A DNA stretch of 64,000 nt from Burkholderiales bacterium (GCA_019744975.1 JAIETP010000023.1:1-64000), one strand, 5' to 3'; positions 35,100-46,784 are shown, numbered from the stretch's first letter. Notes: a model not told the origin generated them from the letters alone. Numbers and translations: made by a program.

Positions 35100-36077
35100 T
35101 TAGATCTTTTCCAGGCCGGCAGGCGGCCAGTTTTCCAGCTTCATACCCAGCGTCAGGCCGCGGGATGCCAGCACTTCCTTGATCTCGTTCAGCGATTTGC
35201 GGCCCAGGTTCGGGGTCTTCAGCAACTCGGTTTCGGTACGCTGGATCAGGTCGCCGATATAGTAGATGTTTTCCGCTTTCAGGCAGTTGGCCGAACGGAC
35301 GGTCAGCTCCAGATCGTCCACCGGACGCAACAGCACGGGGTCGATCTGCGTAGCTTTTTTCTCTTCGATCAGCGCCGGGGTGCCCTTCAAATCAGCAAAC
35401 ACGGACAGCTGTTCGACCAGCACGCGAGCGGCGTAACGAACGGCCTCCTCAGGATCGATCGCGCCGTTGGTCTCGATGTCGATCACCAGCTTGTCGAGGT
35501 CGGTACGCTGTTCAACGCGTGCCGATTCCACCGCATAGCTGACGCGGCGCACCGGACCGTAGGAGGCGTCGAGCATCAGGCCGCCGACGCTGCGCGTGTC
35601 GTCCACTCCGCGACGCGTCACTGCGGCGACGTAGCCGCGGCCTTTTTCGACCTTGATCTGGACGTCGAGCTTGCCACCGGCGGTCAGGTGGGCAATCACG
35701 TGATCCGGATTGACGATTTCAACGTCGTGCATCGGTTCGATATCCGCGGCGGTGACCACGCCTTCGCCTGATTTTTTCAGGGTCAGGATGGCTTCGTCAC
35801 GGTTATGCAAACGGAGCACGATACCTTTCAGGTTTAGCAGGATGTCGACGACATCTTCCTGCACACCGTCGATCGTGGAGTATTCGTGCAACACGCCGGC
35901 GATCTTGACTTCAGTCGCGGCGTAGCCGGGCATCGAGGACAGCAGGGTACGGCGCAGCGCATTGCCGAGCGTATGGCCGTAACCGCGCTCGAACGGCTCC
36001 ATCGTGACCTTCGCATGGAACGGGGACACACCCTGCACGTCGATGATCCGAGGCTTGAGGAAGGCGCTGCTGGACAT
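35100..36077 (-). CDS. rpoA: RNA polymerase alpha subunit
   Basis: 325 residues. The N-terminal domain (1-230; [28 protein letters not shown]) dimerises and nucleates polymerase assembly. A linker leads to the C-terminal domain (about 245-315; [27 protein letters not shown]), which contacts UP elements and activators. It carries the [21 protein letters not shown] helix. Normal proteobacterial length, in its canonical place between rpsD and rplQ in the alpha cluster. Confidence 0.99.
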   Translation of the reverse strand: MSSSAFLKPRIIDVQGVSPFHAKVTMEPFERGYGHTLGNALRRTLLSSMPGYAATEVKIAGVLHEYSTIDGVQEDVVDILLNLKGIVLRLHNRDEAILTLKKSGEGVVTAADIEPMHDVEIVNPDHVIAHLTAGGKLDVQIKVEKGRGYVAAVTRRGVDDTRSVGGLMLDASYGPVRRVSYAVESARVEQRTDLDKLVIDIETNGAIDPEEAVRYAARVLVEQLSVFADLKGTPALIEEKKATQIDPVLLRPVDDLELTVRSANCLKAENIYYIGDLIQRTETELLKTPNLGRKSLNEIKEVLASRGLTLGMKLENWPPAGLEKI

Positions 36078-36098
36078 GGCTTGACTACCTCTCGGGGA

Positions 36099-36725
36099 TT
36101 ATTTCGAGTACAGCTCGACGATGAGCGACTCGTTGATGGTGGAAGGCAATTCGGAGCGCTGCGGCCGTGCCTTGAAGGTGCCCTTCAGCGCCTTCGAGTC
36201 GACCTCAATCCACTCCGGGAACCCGCGTGCTTCGGCTGCTTCAGCGGCGCCCTTGATGCGCAGTTGCGCCTTGGCGGCCTGCGCCACTTCGACGACATCG
36301 CCGGGACGACACTGGTAGGACGGAATATTCACGCGTTTACCGTTGACCAGGATGCCGTTGTGGCGCACCACCTGGCGGGCTTCCGTACGCGACGCACCGA
36401 AACCCATCCGGTATGCCACGCCGTCCAGTCGGCTTTCGAGGTTCTGCAACAATGCCTCACCGGTCACGCCCTTGCTCGCCGCCGCTTCCTTGTAGGTCTT
36501 GCGGAACTGGCGCTCGAGGATGCCGTAAATGCGGCGCACCTTCTGCTTTTCGCGGAGCTGCACGCCATAACCCGACAGGCGGGTACTTTTCTGGCCGTGC
36601 TGGCCCGGCGGATAATTGCGGCGCTCGATCGCGCACTTGTCAGTGAAACACTTCTCCCCCTTGAGGAAGAGTTTTTCGCCTTCGCGTCGGCATTGCCGGC
36701 ATTTTGCATCGAGATTCCTGGCCAC
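36099..36725 (-). CDS. rpsD: 30S ribosomal protein S4
   Basis: 208 residues. [26 protein letters not shown] has four Cys in the N-terminal region (CRQCR plus two more), a possible zinc-binding form as in many bacteria. The S4 RNA-binding domain follows ([40 protein letters not shown]). It is a primary 16S rRNA-binding assembly protein and, in E. coli, the translational repressor of the alpha operon. Canonical position between rpsK and rpoA. Confidence 0.98.
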   Translation of the reverse strand: MARNLDAKCRQCRREGEKLFLKGEKCFTDKCAIERRNYPPGQHGQKSTRLSGYGVQLREKQKVRRIYGILERQFRKTYKEAAASKGVTGEALLQNLESRLDGVAYRMGFGASRTEARQVVRHNGILVNGKRVNIPSYQCRPGDVVEVAQAAKAQLRIKGAAEAAEARGFPEWIEVDSKALKGTFKARPQRSELPSTINESLIVELYSK

Positions 36726-36737
36726 TGTGGGATCTCC

Positions 36738-37127
36738 TTAGATTCGGCGCTTCTTGGGAGGACGGCAGCCGTTATGCGGCACGGGCGTCACATCCGAGAT
36801 GCTGGTGATTTTGAAACCGACGGCGTTCAGCGCGCGGACCGCGGACTCGCGACCGGGCCCCGGACCCTTGATCAGGACTTCGATGTTCTTCACGCCGCAT
36901 TCCTGTGCGAGACGCCCGGCTTTTTCCGCAGCAATCTGTGCTGCAAACGGGGTCGATTTGCGCGAACCCTTGAAGCCGTTGCTGCCCGAAGTTGCCCATG
37001 CCAGTGCGTTGCCTTGACGGTCAGTAATGGTCACGATGGTGTTGTTGAAGGACGCGTGCACGTGCGCCACGCCCTCCGCCACGTTTTTCTTGACCTTCTT
37101 GCGAACCCTGGTGCTTGCCTTAGCCAT
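36738..37127 (-). CDS. rpsK: 30S ribosomal protein S11
   Basis: 129 residues. It shows [43 protein letters not shown] and the universally conserved C-terminus [23 protein letters not shown]. It lies in the platform of the small subunit near the mRNA exit site. Gaps are 16 bp to rpsM upstream and 12 bp to rpsD downstream. Confidence 0.99.
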   Translation of the reverse strand: MAKASTRVRKKVKKNVAEGVAHVHASFNNTIVTITDRQGNALAWATSGSNGFKGSRKSTPFAAQIAAEKAGRLAQECGVKNIEVLIKGPGPGRESAVRALNAVGFKITSISDVTPVPHNGCRPPKKRRI

Positions 37128-37143
37128 ATATGGTTACTCTCAG

Positions 37144-37521
37144 TTACGCAGCGGTAGGCCGCTGGATTTTTACTGCCGCCTTGCGCGGACCCTTGCGCGT
37201 GCGCGCATTGGTACGCGTACGCTGGCCGCGCATCGGCAGTCCGGCGCGATGACGCTTGCCGCGCCAGGTGCCGAGATCCATCAGCCGCTTGATGTTCATG
37301 GAAATCTCGCGGCGCAGGTCGCCCTCCGTCGTGACTTTCGCCACCTGCTCGCGCAATTTATCCATGTCCGAATCGGACAGGTCCTTCATCTTGGTCGCGG
37401 TGTTGATCCCGGCCGCCGCGCAAATCGCACGGGCACGGCTGCGGCCAACGCCGAAGATTGCCGTCAGCGCGACTTCAGCGTGCTGATGATTTGGTATGTT
37501 GACGCCACCTATGCGGGCCAT
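37144..37521 (-). CDS. rpsM: 30S ribosomal protein S13
   Basis: 125 residues. [30 protein letters not shown] is the S13 N-terminus, and [17 protein letters not shown] is the basic C-terminal tail that touches P-site tRNA. It forms a bridge to the large subunit. It opens the alpha cluster, 65 bp after rpmJ, a gap long enough for a leader but without a clear hairpin or promoter. Confidence 0.98.
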   Translation of the reverse strand: MARIGGVNIPNHQHAEVALTAIFGVGRSRARAICAAAGINTATKMKDLSDSDMDKLREQVAKVTTEGDLRREISMNIKRLMDLGTWRGKRHRAGLPMRGQRTRTNARTRKGPRKAAVKIQRPTAA

Positions 37522-37586
37522 CTGTTACCCCACCAATGAAAAACTGGAAATTATAACTTTTGACAGGTTCATATTCAACGAACCGG

Positions 37587-37703
37587 TCAACCCTGGCGCT
37601 GCTTGTGCCGCGGATCTTTCTTGCAGATCACGCGAACCACGCCGTTACGCTTCACGACCTTGCAGTCGCGGCACATGCGTTTTACTGATGCCTGTACTTT
37701 CAT
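37587..37703 (-). CDS. rpmJ: 50S ribosomal protein L36
   Basis: Too short for the ORF track. The minus strand reads [20 protein letters not shown], then [18 protein letters not shown] and a TGA, 38 residues. Cys11, Cys14, Cys27 and His33 form the zinc ribbon, so this is the zinc-binding (C+) form. It lies 23 bp after infA and 65 bp before rpsM, in its usual slot. An AAAGAGGTATGAC ribosome region precedes the ATG. Confidence 0.98.
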   Translation of the reverse strand: MKVQASVKRMCRDCKVVKRNGVVRVICKKDPRHKQRQG

Positions 37704-37726
37704 GTCATACCTCTTTCGCTTGCCGC

Positions 37727-37945
37727 CTATTTCGCCCGGAAAGTGATCCGCCCCTTGGTCAGATCATAGGGCGTCAATTCCACCGTCACCTTGTCCCCGG
37801 GCAGAATGCGAATGTAATGCATGCGCATTTTCCCCGAGATATGGCCCAAAACAACATGGCCATTCTCCAACTTCACCCGAAACGTTGCATTCGGGAGGTT
37901 TTCAACAACCTCCCCCTGCATCTCTATGGTGTCTTCTTTAGCCAT
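37727..37945 (-). CDS. infA: Translation initiation factor IF-1
   Basis: 72 residues, an S1-like OB fold: [56 protein letters not shown] is nearly consensus. It occupies the ribosomal A site during initiation. Its start overlaps the secY stop as TAATG, implying coupled translation. Placement between secY and rpmJ is standard for betaproteobacteria. Confidence 0.98.
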   Translation of the reverse strand: MAKEDTIEMQGEVVENLPNATFRVKLENGHVVLGHISGKMRMHYIRILPGDKVTVELTPYDLTKGRITFRAK

Positions 37946-39264
37946 TACCGCGCCGGGAACACACCGCCTTTGAAGTTTGCCTTCTTCAACAGACTTTCAT
38001 ACTGATGAGACATCACGTAAGCCTGCACCTGAGCCATAAAATCCAGGGTTACCACCACAATGATCAGCAGTGATGTACCGCCAAAATAAAACGGTACATT
38101 CTTCCAGACAATCAGCAGCTCAGGCACCAGGCAGACCAGCGTGACATACAGCGCTCCCGCCAGGGTCAGGCGCATGGTGACCTTTTCAACATAACGCGCA
38201 GTCTGGTCGCCAGGCCGTATCCCGGGAACAAACGCACCGCTTTTCTTCAGGTTCTCTGCCGTCTCCTTCGGGTTGAACACCAACGCCGTGTAGAAGAAGC
38301 AGAAAAATATGATCGCAGCAGCATAAAACAGTGTGTAAACCGGTTGCCCCGGGTGCAGCACCGCAGCAACATTTTTCAGCCAGATCATGCCCTCGTTTTC
38401 ACCCAGCCAGCCGGCCACAGTGCCCGGAAACAGGATGATGCTTGACGCAAAAATCGGCGGAATCACGCCCGACATGTTCAGCTTCAGCGGCAGATGCGAC
38501 GACTGCCCGCCATAAACTTTCCGCCCGACCTGCCGCTTTGCGTAATTCACCAGGATCTTGCGCTGGCCTTTTTCGACAAAACACACAAACGCCGTTACCG
38601 CGACCACCAGCACGAAGATGAACAATACGAACGGGATCGAAAACGCCCCGGTCCTTGCCAGCTCCAGCGTGCCGGCGACAGCCTGCGGGAACCCGGCTGC
38701 AATTCCGGCAAAAATCAGCAGCGAGATACCGTTGCCGATGCCGCGCTCGGTAATCTGTTCACCCAGCCACATCAGGAACATCGTGCCGCTCACCAGGGTG
38801 ATCATTGCCGTCATCCGGAACATCAGACCGGGATCTACCGCCACCTTCTGCTGCTCAAATGCAATCGCGATCGCCAGGCCCTGCACGATGGCCAGTGCCG
38901 CGGTGCCATACCGTGTGTACTGCGTAATCTTGCGCCGTCCCGATTCACCCTCTTTTTTCAGGGCTTCCAGGGTCGGGGATACCACGGTCATCAGCTGCAT
39001 GATGATCGACGCCGAGATATACGGCATGATACCCAGCGTAAAAATCGAGAACCTCGACAGCGCGCCACCCGAGAACATGTTGAACATGTCCAGAATACCG
39101 CCACGCTGCGACTTGAACAGTTCCGCCAGCTGCATCTGGTCGATACCGGGCACGGGAATATAGGACCCGATGCGAAATACGATCAGCGCACCTACGAGGA
39201 ACAGCAGGCGACGCTTCAGATCACCGAACTTGCTCGAACCCGACAGTGCGGCACCAACGGCCAA
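37945..39264 (-). CDS. secY: Protein translocase subunit SecY
   Basis: 439 residues with ten membrane helices, starting [28 protein letters not shown]. The plug region [27 protein letters not shown] and the cytoplasmic loops used by SecA and the ribosome ([21 protein letters not shown]) are intact. It forms the channel of the Sec translocon with SecE and SecG, encoded elsewhere. It shares one base with infA and lies 3 bp after rplO. Confidence 0.98.
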   Translation of the reverse strand: MAVGAALSGSSKFGDLKRRLLFLVGALIVFRIGSYIPVPGIDQMQLAELFKSQRGGILDMFNMFSGGALSRFSIFTLGIMPYISASIIMQLMTVVSPTLEALKKEGESGRRKITQYTRYGTAALAIVQGLAIAIAFEQQKVAVDPGLMFRMTAMITLVSGTMFLMWLGEQITERGIGNGISLLIFAGIAAGFPQAVAGTLELARTGAFSIPFVLFIFVLVVAVTAFVCFVEKGQRKILVNYAKRQVGRKVYGGQSSHLPLKLNMSGVIPPIFASSIILFPGTVAGWLGENEGMIWLKNVAAVLHPGQPVYTLFYAAAIIFFCFFYTALVFNPKETAENLKKSGAFVPGIRPGDQTARYVEKVTMRLTLAGALYVTLVCLVPELLIVWKNVPFYFGGTSLLIIVVVTLDFMAQVQAYVMSHQYESLLKKANFKGGVFPAR

Positions 39265-39267
39265 CGC

Positions 39268-39729
39268 TTAGCTCCCGGCCTTTTCGGCGACAACAGGCTG
39301 CTCGACACTGCCACCGGCTTTTTCAATGGCTGCGCGCGCACCCTTGGTGGCCAGCACGCCCTTCAACGCAATCTTGCGCTTCAATTCTCCGGCCAGTATC
39401 ACCTTGGCGCGAACCGCCATCAGGGGGACGGCGCCTGCCAGTTTCAACACCGCGAGATCAATGGTATCGACCTTCAATTTCTGCAGCGTGTCCAGCCGCA
39501 CCTCGGCGGTGTCGCTCGCCGACAGCGAATGGAAGCCGCGTTTCGGCAGGCGCCGATGCAAGGGCATCTGCCCGCCTTCAAAACCCACCTTGTGAAAGCC
39601 GCCAGCGCGCGCTTTTTGGCCCTTGTGGCCACGTCCGGCAGTTTTGCCCCAGCCGCAACCGATACCGCGGCCAACGCGCTTCTTGTTGCGCTTGGATCCG
39701 GCTGCCGGCTTGATCTTGTTCAGTTCCAT
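39268..39729 (-). CDS. rplO: 50S ribosomal protein L15
   Basis: 153 residues. The Gly/Lys-rich N-terminus [31 protein letters not shown] threads into 23S rRNA, followed by [17 protein letters not shown] and a globular C-terminus. It has GC-GWGKT where many species have GSGLGKT, a small variation. It is directly adjacent to rpmD with no gap. Confidence 0.98.
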   Translation of the reverse strand: MELNKIKPAAGSKRNKKRVGRGIGCGWGKTAGRGHKGQKARAGGFHKVGFEGGQMPLHRRLPKRGFHSLSASDTAEVRLDTLQKLKVDTIDLAVLKLAGAVPLMAVRAKVILAGELKRKIALKGVLATKGARAAIEKAGGSVEQPVVAEKAGS

Positions 39730-39933
39730 TTAACCCTCGCAGCGAACGAGATAAGACACTTTATTGATCATTCCACGAATCGCCGGGCTATCAGCCAGTT
39801 CGACCGTGTGGTTGATGCGCCGCAATCCGAGGCCGCGCACCGATGCCCGGTGTTCAGGCCGGGTGCCGATCAGGCTGCGCAGCAGCGTAACCTTGATGGT
39901 TTTGCCCTGTGTTTTGGCTTTCGTCTTGACCAT
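39730..39933 (-). CDS. rpmD: 50S ribosomal protein L30
   Basis: 67 residues: [53 protein letters not shown] is the complete L30 fold. It sits between rpsE (3-bp gap) and rplO (no gap) in the spc cluster. Confidence 0.97.
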   Translation of the reverse strand: MVKTKAKTQGKTIKVTLLRSLIGTRPEHRASVRGLGLRRINHTVELADSPAIRGMINKVSYLVRCEG

Positions 39934-39936
39934 GAC

Positions 39937-40461
39937 TTACCCCTGAATTTCTTCGATCGATTTGCCGCGTTTGGCGGCGATTTCGGCGGGGGTATTCATC
40001 GCGGTCAGGCCATTGATGGTCGCACGCACGATATTGTAGGGATTGGTTGAGCCGATACATTTGGCCAGAATATTGGCCACACCCATCACCTCCAGTACTG
40101 CCCGCACCGGGCCGCCAGCAATGATTCCCGTGCCTTCCGAGGCCGGTTGCATGTAAACCCTGGAGGCTCCGTGCCGTCCCATGACCGCATGTTGCAGCGT
40201 TCCATTCCTCAGCTGCACTTTGACCATTTTATGCCGTGCTTCTTCCATGGCTTTTTGCACGGCGACCGGAACCTCACGCGCCTTGCCTTTGCCCATGCCG
40301 ATGCTGCCATCGCCATCACCAACGACCGTCAGCGCCGCAAAACCCATCACGCGGCCGCCTTTGACAACCTTGGTAACGCGGTTGATGGCCACCATCTTTT
40401 CGCGAAGACCGTCACCACGGTCTTCACCGGTTTGCATCTTTCCTGCCTGCATTTTCGCCAT
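39937..40461 (-). CDS. rpsE: 30S ribosomal protein S5
   Basis: 174 residues. The double-stranded RNA-binding-like N-domain has [34 protein letters not shown]. The C-domain has [43 protein letters not shown]. It helps mRNA unwinding and accuracy at the entry tunnel. All conserved blocks are present. Confidence 0.98.
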   Translation of the reverse strand: MAKMQAGKMQTGEDRGDGLREKMVAINRVTKVVKGGRVMGFAALTVVGDGDGSIGMGKGKAREVPVAVQKAMEEARHKMVKVQLRNGTLQHAVMGRHGASRVYMQPASEGTGIIAGGPVRAVLEVMGVANILAKCIGSTNPYNIVRATINGLTAMNTPAEIAAKRGKSIEEIQG

Positions 40462-40472
40462 GGACCGCTCCG

Positions 40473-40829
40473 TCAGAACTTCAGTCCGGCTTCACGCGCG
40501 GCTTCCGCCAGCGCCTTCACCCGACCATGATATTTATAACCGGCGCGGTCAAATGCAACTTTCTCCACGCCAGCCTGTTTTGCCCGTTCCGCAATGCGTT
40601 TGCCGATCGCCGCGGCGGCAGCCGAGTTTCCGCCCTTTGGAACTGCTGCGCGCATTTCCTTTTCGGAAGACGATGCACTCGCAAGAACTTTGGTTCCGCT
40701 GGCGTCAAAGACCTGCGCATAGATGTGCCCGTTGGAACGGTACACAGTAAGCCGCACGGCCTTGAGTTCGGCAATTTTGGCCCGTGTGCTGCGTGCACGC
40801 CGGAGACGTTCGGTTTTTTTGTCAAACAT
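40473..40829 (-). CDS. rplR: 50S ribosomal protein L18
   Basis: 118 residues. [50 protein letters not shown] and the C-terminal [26 protein letters not shown] are conserved. It brings 5S rRNA to the large subunit together with L5 and L25. Gaps of 11 bp lie on each side in the spc cluster. Confidence 0.98.
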   Translation of the reverse strand: MFDKKTERLRRARSTRAKIAELKAVRLTVYRSNGHIYAQVFDASGTKVLASASSSEKEMRAAVPKGGNSAAAAAIGKRIAERAKQAGVEKVAFDRAGYKYHGRVKALAEAAREAGLKF

Positions 40830-40840
40830 GTTCTGTCCGC

Positions 40841-41374
40841 CTACTTCTTCTTCGTTTCTTTGAGCACAATGCGCTCATCGGCATACCGTACGCCCTTGCC
40901 CTTGTAAGGCTCGGGGGGCCGGTAATTCCGGACGTCTGCAGCAACCTGGCCAACCAGTTGCTTGTCTGCGCCCTTGAGCACGATTTCGGTCTGCGTCGGG
41001 GTTTCCGCCTTCACGCCTTGCGGCAGTTGGTGGATCACCGGATGCGAGAAACCCAGCGTCAAGTTGAGCTTGTCGCCCTGGGCCTGCGCGCGGTAACCCA
41101 CGCCGACCAGCGTCAGCTTTCGCTCGAAACCCTTGCTGACGCCATGAACCATATTGGCAATCAGCGCACGCGTCGTGCCACTGATGGCATTGGCCTGGCG
41201 CGAATTGTCGTTGACCTTGATTTCAAGGCGGTTTTCGATCTTCTCCACTTTCACGTTGGGCGTGAGCTGCCGCGCCAGCGTGCCAAGGGGGCCCTTGACC
41301 GAAATCCGGTCAACGCCAATCGTTACTTCCACTTTTTCCGGCAACGCGACCGGGCTGTTTCCGACTCTGGACAT
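40841..41374 (-). CDS. rplF: 50S ribosomal protein L6
   Basis: The start is [17 protein letters not shown] (41374), with GGAGAGCG just upstream; the track ORF is 15 codons too long. 177 residues in two related domains, ending [21 protein letters not shown]. It lies near the sarcin-ricin loop at the factor-binding site. Confidence 0.98.
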   Translation of the reverse strand: MSRVGNSPVALPEKVEVTIGVDRISVKGPLGTLARQLTPNVKVEKIENRLEIKVNDNSRQANAISGTTRALIANMVHGVSKGFERKLTLVGVGYRAQAQGDKLNLTLGFSHPVIHQLPQGVKAETPTQTEIVLKGADKQLVGQVAADVRNYRPPEPYKGKGVRYADERIVLKETKKK

Positions 41375-41387
41375 GGCTCGCTCTCCG

Positions 41388-41783
41388 TTACGCCACGATG
41401 CAGAGAACTTCCCCGCCAATGCCCATGCCTCGTGCCTTGCGGTCAGTCATCACACCCTTGGAGGTGGAGACGATGGCAACGCCGAGGCCGTTCATCACGC
41501 GTGGAATGTCACGGCTGGGTTTGTAAATGCGCAGGCCGGGACGGCTCACGCGTTCGATTTTTTCGATTACCGGAGAGCCCGCGTAGTACTTGAGGCTGAC
41601 CTGAAGTTCGGGCTTCGACGATTCGCCACGAACGGCAAAATCATCAATGTAGCCTTCATCCTTCAGCACCATGGCAATCGCCACCTTGAGCTTGCTCGAA
41701 GGCATAGACACCGACTCCTTTTCCGCCTGCTGTGCATTGCGGATGCGGGTCAGCATGTCGGAAACTGGATCATTCATGCTCAT
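41388..41783 (-). CDS. rpsH: 30S ribosomal protein S8
   Basis: 131 residues. [37 protein letters not shown] and the C-terminal [33 protein letters not shown] are typical. It is a primary 16S rRNA binder and, in E. coli, the spc-operon translational repressor acting near rplE. It lies 13 bp before rplF. Confidence 0.98.
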   Translation of the reverse strand: MSMNDPVSDMLTRIRNAQQAEKESVSMPSSKLKVAIAMVLKDEGYIDDFAVRGESSKPELQVSLKYYAGSPVIEKIERVSRPGLRIYKPSRDIPRVMNGLGVAIVSTSKGVMTDRKARGMGIGGEVLCIVA

Positions 41784-41806
41784 GCAAAATTCTCCTGCGG
41801 CCTGTC

Positions 41807-42112
41807 TTACCAGCTAGCCTTGATTACGCCCGGGATTTCTCCGCGCATTGCAATCTCGCGCAGTTTTCCCCGAGCCAGTCCAAACTTGCGATATACGCCA
41901 CGCGGGCGACCGGTCAGTGCGCAACGATTACGCAACCGAACGGGACTCGCGTTCCGCGGCAACTTCTGCAGCTTCAGGCGCGCCTCATAACGATCTTCCG
42001 GAGCCAATTTCTGATCGTCGATGAGCGCCTGCAGCTCCGCCCGCTTGGCCGCAAATTTCTTTACGGTTTTGCGGCGCTTCTGGTCGCGGTTTATCACTGA
42101 AAGCTTGGACAT
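41807..42112 (-). CDS. rpsN: 30S ribosomal protein S14
   Basis: The start is [20 protein letters not shown] (42112); the track adds 21 residues from the rplE end. 101 residues, the long type without the zinc CxxC motif. [31 protein letters not shown] is the conserved core. It binds the head of the small subunit. It lies 10 bp downstream of rplE. Confidence 0.98.
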   Translation of the reverse strand: MSKLSVINRDQKRRKTVKKFAAKRAELQALIDDQKLAPEDRYEARLKLQKLPRNASPVRLRNRCALTGRPRGVYRKFGLARGKLREIAMRGEIPGVIKASW

Positions 42113-42122
42113 ACGGTTTTCC

Positions 42123-42806
42123 TCAGTTCCGGAAAGGAAATTTGAAAGCTGAAAGCAACGCCCGCGCTTCTTCATCGGACTTTGCTGTCGTCGAAATGGT
42201 GATATTCATCCCGCGCAGGGCATCAATCTTGTCATACTCGATCTCGGGGAAAATGATCTGTTCCTTGATACCCATGTTGTAGTTGCCACGCCCGTCAAAG
42301 CTGCGTCCGGAGATGCCGCGAAAATCACGAATCCGGGGCATTGCAATGTTGACCAGGCGGTCCAGGAATTCATACATGCGTGCGCCGCGAAGGGTAACCT
42401 TGCAGCCCACCGGGTAACCTTCGCGAATCTTGAAGTTCGCGATGGCCTTGCGCGACTTGGTGACGAGGGGTTTCTGGCCCGCGATCTTGGTCATATCACC
42501 AACGGCGTTGTCCATGATCTTCTTGTCGGCAACCGCCTCGCCCACGCCCATGTTCAGAACGATTTTCTCGATGCGCGGCACTTGCATCGGGCTCTTGTAG
42601 GCGAATTTCTGCGTCAATTCCTTGGCGATGGTGCTCTTGTAATACAAACTCAACCGGGCCGGTGCGGCAGGGCGTGCGGGCTTGCCCTGCTTGGGCGCAG
42701 CAGCTGCAGCAGCCCTGGGCTCCTTGGCAGCCTTTTTGGCCGGCGCAGGTGCAGCCTTGGCATCCTTCGCCGGCTTTGCTTTTTTGGTGTCTTTATCAGC
42801 GCTCAT
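42123..42806 (-). CDS. rplE: 50S ribosomal protein L5 with N-terminal extension
   Basis: 227 residues, about 48 more than the usual 179. The normal L5 begins at about residue 50 ([19 protein letters not shown]) and is complete: [66 protein letters not shown], ending FPFRN. The extension is an Ala/Lys/Pro-rich, probably disordered, basic tail ([20 protein letters not shown]). It is not a track artefact: no ATG or GTG start lies near residue 50, and the distal ATG overlaps the rplX stop as ATGA, the usual coupling. L5 contacts 5S rRNA and P-site tRNA. The role of the tail is unknown. Confidence 0.95.
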   Translation of the reverse strand: MSADKDTKKAKPAKDAKAAPAPAKKAAKEPRAAAAAAPKQGKPARPAAPARLSLYYKSTIAKELTQKFAYKSPMQVPRIEKIVLNMGVGEAVADKKIMDNAVGDMTKIAGQKPLVTKSRKAIANFKIREGYPVGCKVTLRGARMYEFLDRLVNIAMPRIRDFRGISGRSFDGRGNYNMGIKEQIIFPEIEYDKIDALRGMNITISTTAKSDEEARALLSAFKFPFRN

Positions 42807-43120
42807 ACATCAACCACTTCGCCATTGGACTTGAAATACCGAACACGGCGCCCGTCTTCCAGTTGCCTGATGCCGATACGATCGGCCTTCTTGGTCACAG
42901 GATTGAACAAAGCCACGTTCGAAACATGAATGGGCATTTCCTTGTCGATGATGCCACCCGTCTCACCTTTGGCAGGATTCGGCCGCTGGTGTTTTTTGAC
43001 GCGGTTGATGCCCTCGACGAGCAAATGATCCTCGTCAACAATCCGCACTACCGTACCCCGCTTGCTGCGGTCACGGCCGGTAACAACGATTACGTCGTCG
43101 CCTTTTTTGATCTTGCGCAT
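42803..43120 (-). CDS. rplX: 50S ribosomal protein L24
   Basis: 105 residues with the KOW motif ([27 protein letters not shown]) and [15 protein letters not shown]. It is an early assembly protein at the tunnel exit. Its stop overlaps the rplE start by 4 bp (ATGA), which fixes the extended rplE start. Confidence 0.98.
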   Translation of the reverse strand: MRKIKKGDDVIVVTGRDRSKRGTVVRIVDEDHLLVEGINRVKKHQRPNPAKGETGGIIDKEMPIHVSNVALFNPVTKKADRIGIRQLEDGRRVRYFKSNGEVVDV

Positions 43121-43135
43121 ATGCGTATCCGTCCT

Positions 43136-43504
43136 CTACAACACTTCCGGGGCCAGGGACACAATCTTCATGAAGCGTTCGGTCCGCAGTTCACGGGTTA
43201 CCGGTCCAAAAATCCGGGTGCCGATCGGCTCCAGTTTCTGGTTAAGCAACACTGCTGCGTTACCGTCAAACTTCAGCAACGAACCGTCATTGCGGCGCAC
43301 GCCTTTGGCGGTGCGCACAACCACGGCGTTGTAAACCTCGCCTTTTTTCACGCGACCACGGGGTGCAGCATCCTTGATGCTGACCTTGATAACGTCGCCA
43401 ATGCCGGCATAACGGCGTTTCGAGCCACCAAGCACCTTGATACACATGACTGCGCGTGCACCGGTGTTGTCAGCAACGTCCAGTATGGATTGCATCTGAA
43501 TCAT
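43136..43504 (-). CDS. rplN: 50S ribosomal protein L14
   Basis: 122 residues. [46 protein letters not shown] is diagnostic. It forms inter-subunit bridges. It is the first gene of the spc cluster, with its own promoter about 120 bp upstream in the 155-bp gap after rpsQ. Confidence 0.99.
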   Translation of the reverse strand: MIQMQSILDVADNTGARAVMCIKVLGGSKRRYAGIGDVIKVSIKDAAPRGRVKKGEVYNAVVVRTAKGVRRNDGSLLKFDGNAAVLLNQKLEPIGTRIFGPVTRELRTERFMKIVSLAPEVL

Positions 43505-43622
43505 GATTTTTCCTGCTTAATTTCCCCAACTTGGCCACCCTTGCGGCATGGAAGGCCAGTCTTGGAGCCCGTTCGGGCAATGTCACCGCCAACCGGGGGT
43601 TGACGGGAAAATACAGCCAAAA

Positions 43623-43652
43623 ATTATAACGCGCCAATAACCCGCTGTGCAA
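43623..43652 (-). promoter_or_regulatory. spc-cluster promoter before rplN
   Basis: On the minus strand TTGCAC, an 18-bp spacer and a perfect TATAAT lie in the rpsQ-rplN gap, the same place as the E. coli spc promoter. The predicted start leaves an untranslated leader of about 110 nt before rplN, whose contents show no obvious protein-coding frame. Confidence 0.8.
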
Positions 43653-43659
43653 GCAAAAT

Positions 43660-43920
43660 TCAGATATTCCGCGATTTTTCGATGAGTTTAATCACCCGCC
43701 AGGCCTTGGTTTTGGCCAAGGGACGGCACTCCTCGATCAGCACGGTGTCGCCTTCCTTGTACTCGTCGTTGGCATCGTGCGCGTGATATTTCTTGGAACG
43801 CGTCACAATCTTGCCCAGCAGGGGGTGCTTGACCCGCCGCTCGACCAGAACCGTAACGGTCTTGTCCATCTTGTCGCTGACTACCTTGCCTGTCAGCGTC
43901 CGCTTGTTTGCTTCAGTCAT
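43660..43920 (-). CDS. rpsQ: 30S ribosomal protein S17
   Basis: 86 residues from the ATG at 43920 (the track uses a TTG two codons earlier). [42 protein letters not shown] is the OB-fold core. It is a primary 16S rRNA-binding protein and the last gene of the S10 cluster; a 155-bp gap with a promoter follows. Confidence 0.98.
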   Translation of the reverse strand: MTEANKRTLTGKVVSDKMDKTVTVLVERRVKHPLLGKIVTRSKKYHAHDANDEYKEGDTVLIEECRPLAKTKAWRVIKLIEKSRNI

Positions 43921-43935
43921 AGTCAACTCTGCCCG

Positions 43936-44121
43936 TTATGCCTTGGTTCCCAGCACCGTGCGCACGCGCGCGATATCGCGTCGCACTTTACGCAGCTGGC
44001 TGGTGTTCGATAACTGCTGTGTTGCCTTCTGCATGCGCAGGGAAAACTGCGCCTTGAGCAAGGACTCGAGTTCCTTGCGCAATTCTTCAGGGCCCTTTGC
44101 CTTCAGTTCGCTCGACTTCAT
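43936..44121 (-). CDS. rpmC: 50S ribosomal protein L29
   Basis: 61 residues. [55 protein letters not shown] is the two-helix L29 protein at the tunnel exit, a docking site for trigger factor and SRP together with L23. It lies 3 bp after rplP. Confidence 0.98.
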   Translation of the reverse strand: MKSSELKAKGPEELRKELESLLKAQFSLRMQKATQQLSNTSQLRKVRRDIARVRTVLGTKA

Positions 44122-44124
44122 GTT

Positions 44125-44518
44125 CTAGCCCCCTACCAGGCGGTGGACAAAAGTCGTCGCGATCGGCAGCTTCGCCGCCGCGAGGCGGAAAGCTTCCTTG
44201 GCAATGACTTCATTCACGCCATCCATTTCATACAAAACCTTGCCCGGCTGAATCTCGGCAACCCAGTACTCAGGATTACCCTTGCCGTTGCCCATGCGAA
44301 CCTCTGCCGGTTTCCGCGAAATCGGCTTGTCCGGGAAAATACGGATCCATATCCGGCCGCCGCGTTTGATATGACGAGTCATCGCGCGGCGTGCAGCCTC
44401 GATCTGGCGTGCGGTAAGCCGGCCGCGGCCGATGGCCTTAAGACCATACTCACCGAAACTGACCTTATTGCCGCGCGTCGCAACGCCGGTGTTCCGGCCC
44501 TTTTGCTCCTTGCGGTAT

Positions 44519-44541
<23 letters not shown>
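44125..44541 (-). CDS. rplP: 50S ribosomal protein L16
   Basis: 138 residues. [36 protein letters not shown] is consensus, so the start is secure. [29 protein letters not shown] is the conserved rRNA-contact block. It organises the A-site tRNA region. The first 23 bp overlap the end of rpsC, which has an extended C-terminus. Confidence 0.98.
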
Positions 44542-45277
<736 letters not shown>

Positions 45278-45279
45278 AC

Positions 45280-45618
45280 CTACTTCCTTCCGTCGCCGAC
45301 GGTGACAAAAACATGGCACGTCGGCTTCACGATGCGTACACCACGGCCCTTGGCGGCGGATGAAAAACGCTTCATCACCGGCCCCTTTTCCACATAAATG
45401 CTCGTGATCTTGAGTTCGTCAATATCCGCGCCGTCATTGTGCTCGGCATTGGCTATTGCAGACTCGAGAACCTTGCGGATGATCACTGCGCCCTTTTTCG
45501 GCGAAAAACTCAGGATGTTCAGCGCGTGTTCCACAGTCTTGCCGCGGATCAGATCCGCAACGAGACGCCCTTTTTGCGCCGACAGCCTGACGCCCTGCAG
45601 TTTGGCTTTGGTATTCAT
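45280..45618 (-). CDS. rplV: 50S ribosomal protein L22
   Basis: 112 residues. [31 protein letters not shown] and the beta-hairpin [30 protein letters not shown] that lines the exit tunnel are intact. Mutations in that hairpin give macrolide resistance in other bacteria; no deviation is evident. It lies 2 bp before rpsC. Confidence 0.98.
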   Translation of the reverse strand: MNTKAKLQGVRLSAQKGRLVADLIRGKTVEHALNILSFSPKKGAVIIRKVLESAIANAEHNDGADIDELKITSIYVEKGPVMKRFSSAAKGRGVRIVKPTCHVFVTVGDGRK

Positions 45619-45629
45619 TTCGGTTTACC

Positions 45630-45941
45630 TCACTTGGCCGACGGAGTCGGAGCGGCCTTCTTGTCAGCCGGCGATGAACCGCCGGCTTTCGAGTGCCCCT
45701 TGAAAACTCGCGTATGCGCGAACTCGCCCAACTTGTGTCCGACCATGTTTTCCGTCACATAGACGGGAACATGTTGTTTGCCGTTGTGCACCGCAATCGT
45801 CAGCCCGACAAAATCCGGCAGTATCGTTGAACGCCGTGACCAGGTCTTGATCGGCCGCTTGTCCGAACCAGCCCGGGCCGTCTCCACCTTTTGCATCAGG
45901 TGATGATCGACAAATGGGCCTTTTTTAATGGAACGTGACAT
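45630..45941 (-). CDS. rpsS: 30S ribosomal protein S19 with C-terminal tail
   Basis: 103 residues. [23 protein letters not shown] through [19 protein letters not shown] is the standard S19 (about 92 residues). The remainder, [18 protein letters not shown], is a low-complexity tail like those on S3, L3 and L5 in this cluster. S19 lies in the head of the small subunit. Confidence 0.98.
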   Translation of the reverse strand: MSRSIKKGPFVDHHLMQKVETARAGSDKRPIKTWSRRSTILPDFVGLTIAVHNGKQHVPVYVTENMVGHKLGEFAHTRVFKGHSKAGGSSPADKKAAPTPSAK

Positions 45942-45950
45942 CTCTACCCC

Positions 45951-46784
45951 TTACGCCGTTGCTTTCGCATTGCGGCGACGAATGATCATCCCGCTCGTGC
46001 GTTTGTTCTTGCGCGTCTTGTAACCCTTACACATGACGCCCCATGGACTCACCGGTGCCTGAGCAGCCGCAGTCCGGCCCTCACCACCGCCGTGCGGATG
46101 GTCGATCGGATTCATCGCCACGCCGCGCACCGTCGGACGGATGCCGCGCCAGCGCACACGACCAGCCTTGCCGATAGACTCCAGCGAATGCTCTTCATTG
46201 CCGACTTCACCAATCGTGGCGCGGCAATTGACATGCACTTTGCGAATCTCGCCGGAGCGCAACCGCAACTGGGCGTATTCGCCTTCGCGCGCCAGGAGTT
46301 GCGCCGAGGTGCCGGCTGCGCGCGCAAGTTGCGCACCCTTGCCAGGCAGCATCTCGATGCAACAGATGGTGGTGCCGACCGGGACGTTTCTGAGCGGCAG
46401 CGCATTGCCTGATTTGATCGGCGCCTCGGCACCGGAAATCAGTTGCGTGCCTGCAATGACGCCACGGGTCGCGATGATGTATCGCCGTTCGCCGTCGGCA
46501 TAACAGAGGAGCGCGAGGTGGGCGCTGCGGTTCGGATCGTATTCAATCCGCTCCACTTTGGCCTGAATACCATCCTTGTCGCGCTTGAAATCGACCATGC
46601 GGTAGTGCTGCTTGTGCCCACCACCCTGATGACGCATGGTGACGCGGCCGTGCACATTACGCCCGGACTTCTTGGACTGACTCTCGACCAGATTGGCAAC
46701 CGGTTTGCCTTTATGCAGACCCGGGGTGACTACCTTGACCAGGCCGCGACGGCCCGGAGAAGTCGGTTTGACTTTGATCAACAT
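45951..46784 (-). CDS. rplB: 50S ribosomal protein L2
   Basis: 277 residues. The C-terminal [19 protein letters not shown] carries the histidine region essential for peptidyl transfer, and [26 protein letters not shown] is the conserved RNA-binding part. Complete and normal. It shares one base with rplW (TAATG). Confidence 0.99.
   Translation of the reverse strand: MLIKVKPTSPGRRGLVKVVTPGLHKGKPVANLVESQSKKSGRNVHGRVTMRHQGGGHKQHYRMVDFKRDKDGIQAKVERIEYDPNRSAHLALLCYADGERRYIIATRGVIAGTQLISGAEAPIKSGNALPLRNVPVGTTICCIEMLPGKGAQLARAAGTSAQLLAREGEYAQLRLRSGEIRKVHVNCRATIGEVGNEEHSLESIGKAGRVRWRGIRPTVRGVAMNPIDHPHGGGEGRTAAAQAPVSPWGVMCKGYKTRKNKRTSGMIIRRRNAKATA

Noticed and set aside
38494-40050. 518-residue plus-strand ORF opposite secY-rplO-rpmD
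   Set aside because: Antisense to three certain ribosomal-cluster genes; no motif.
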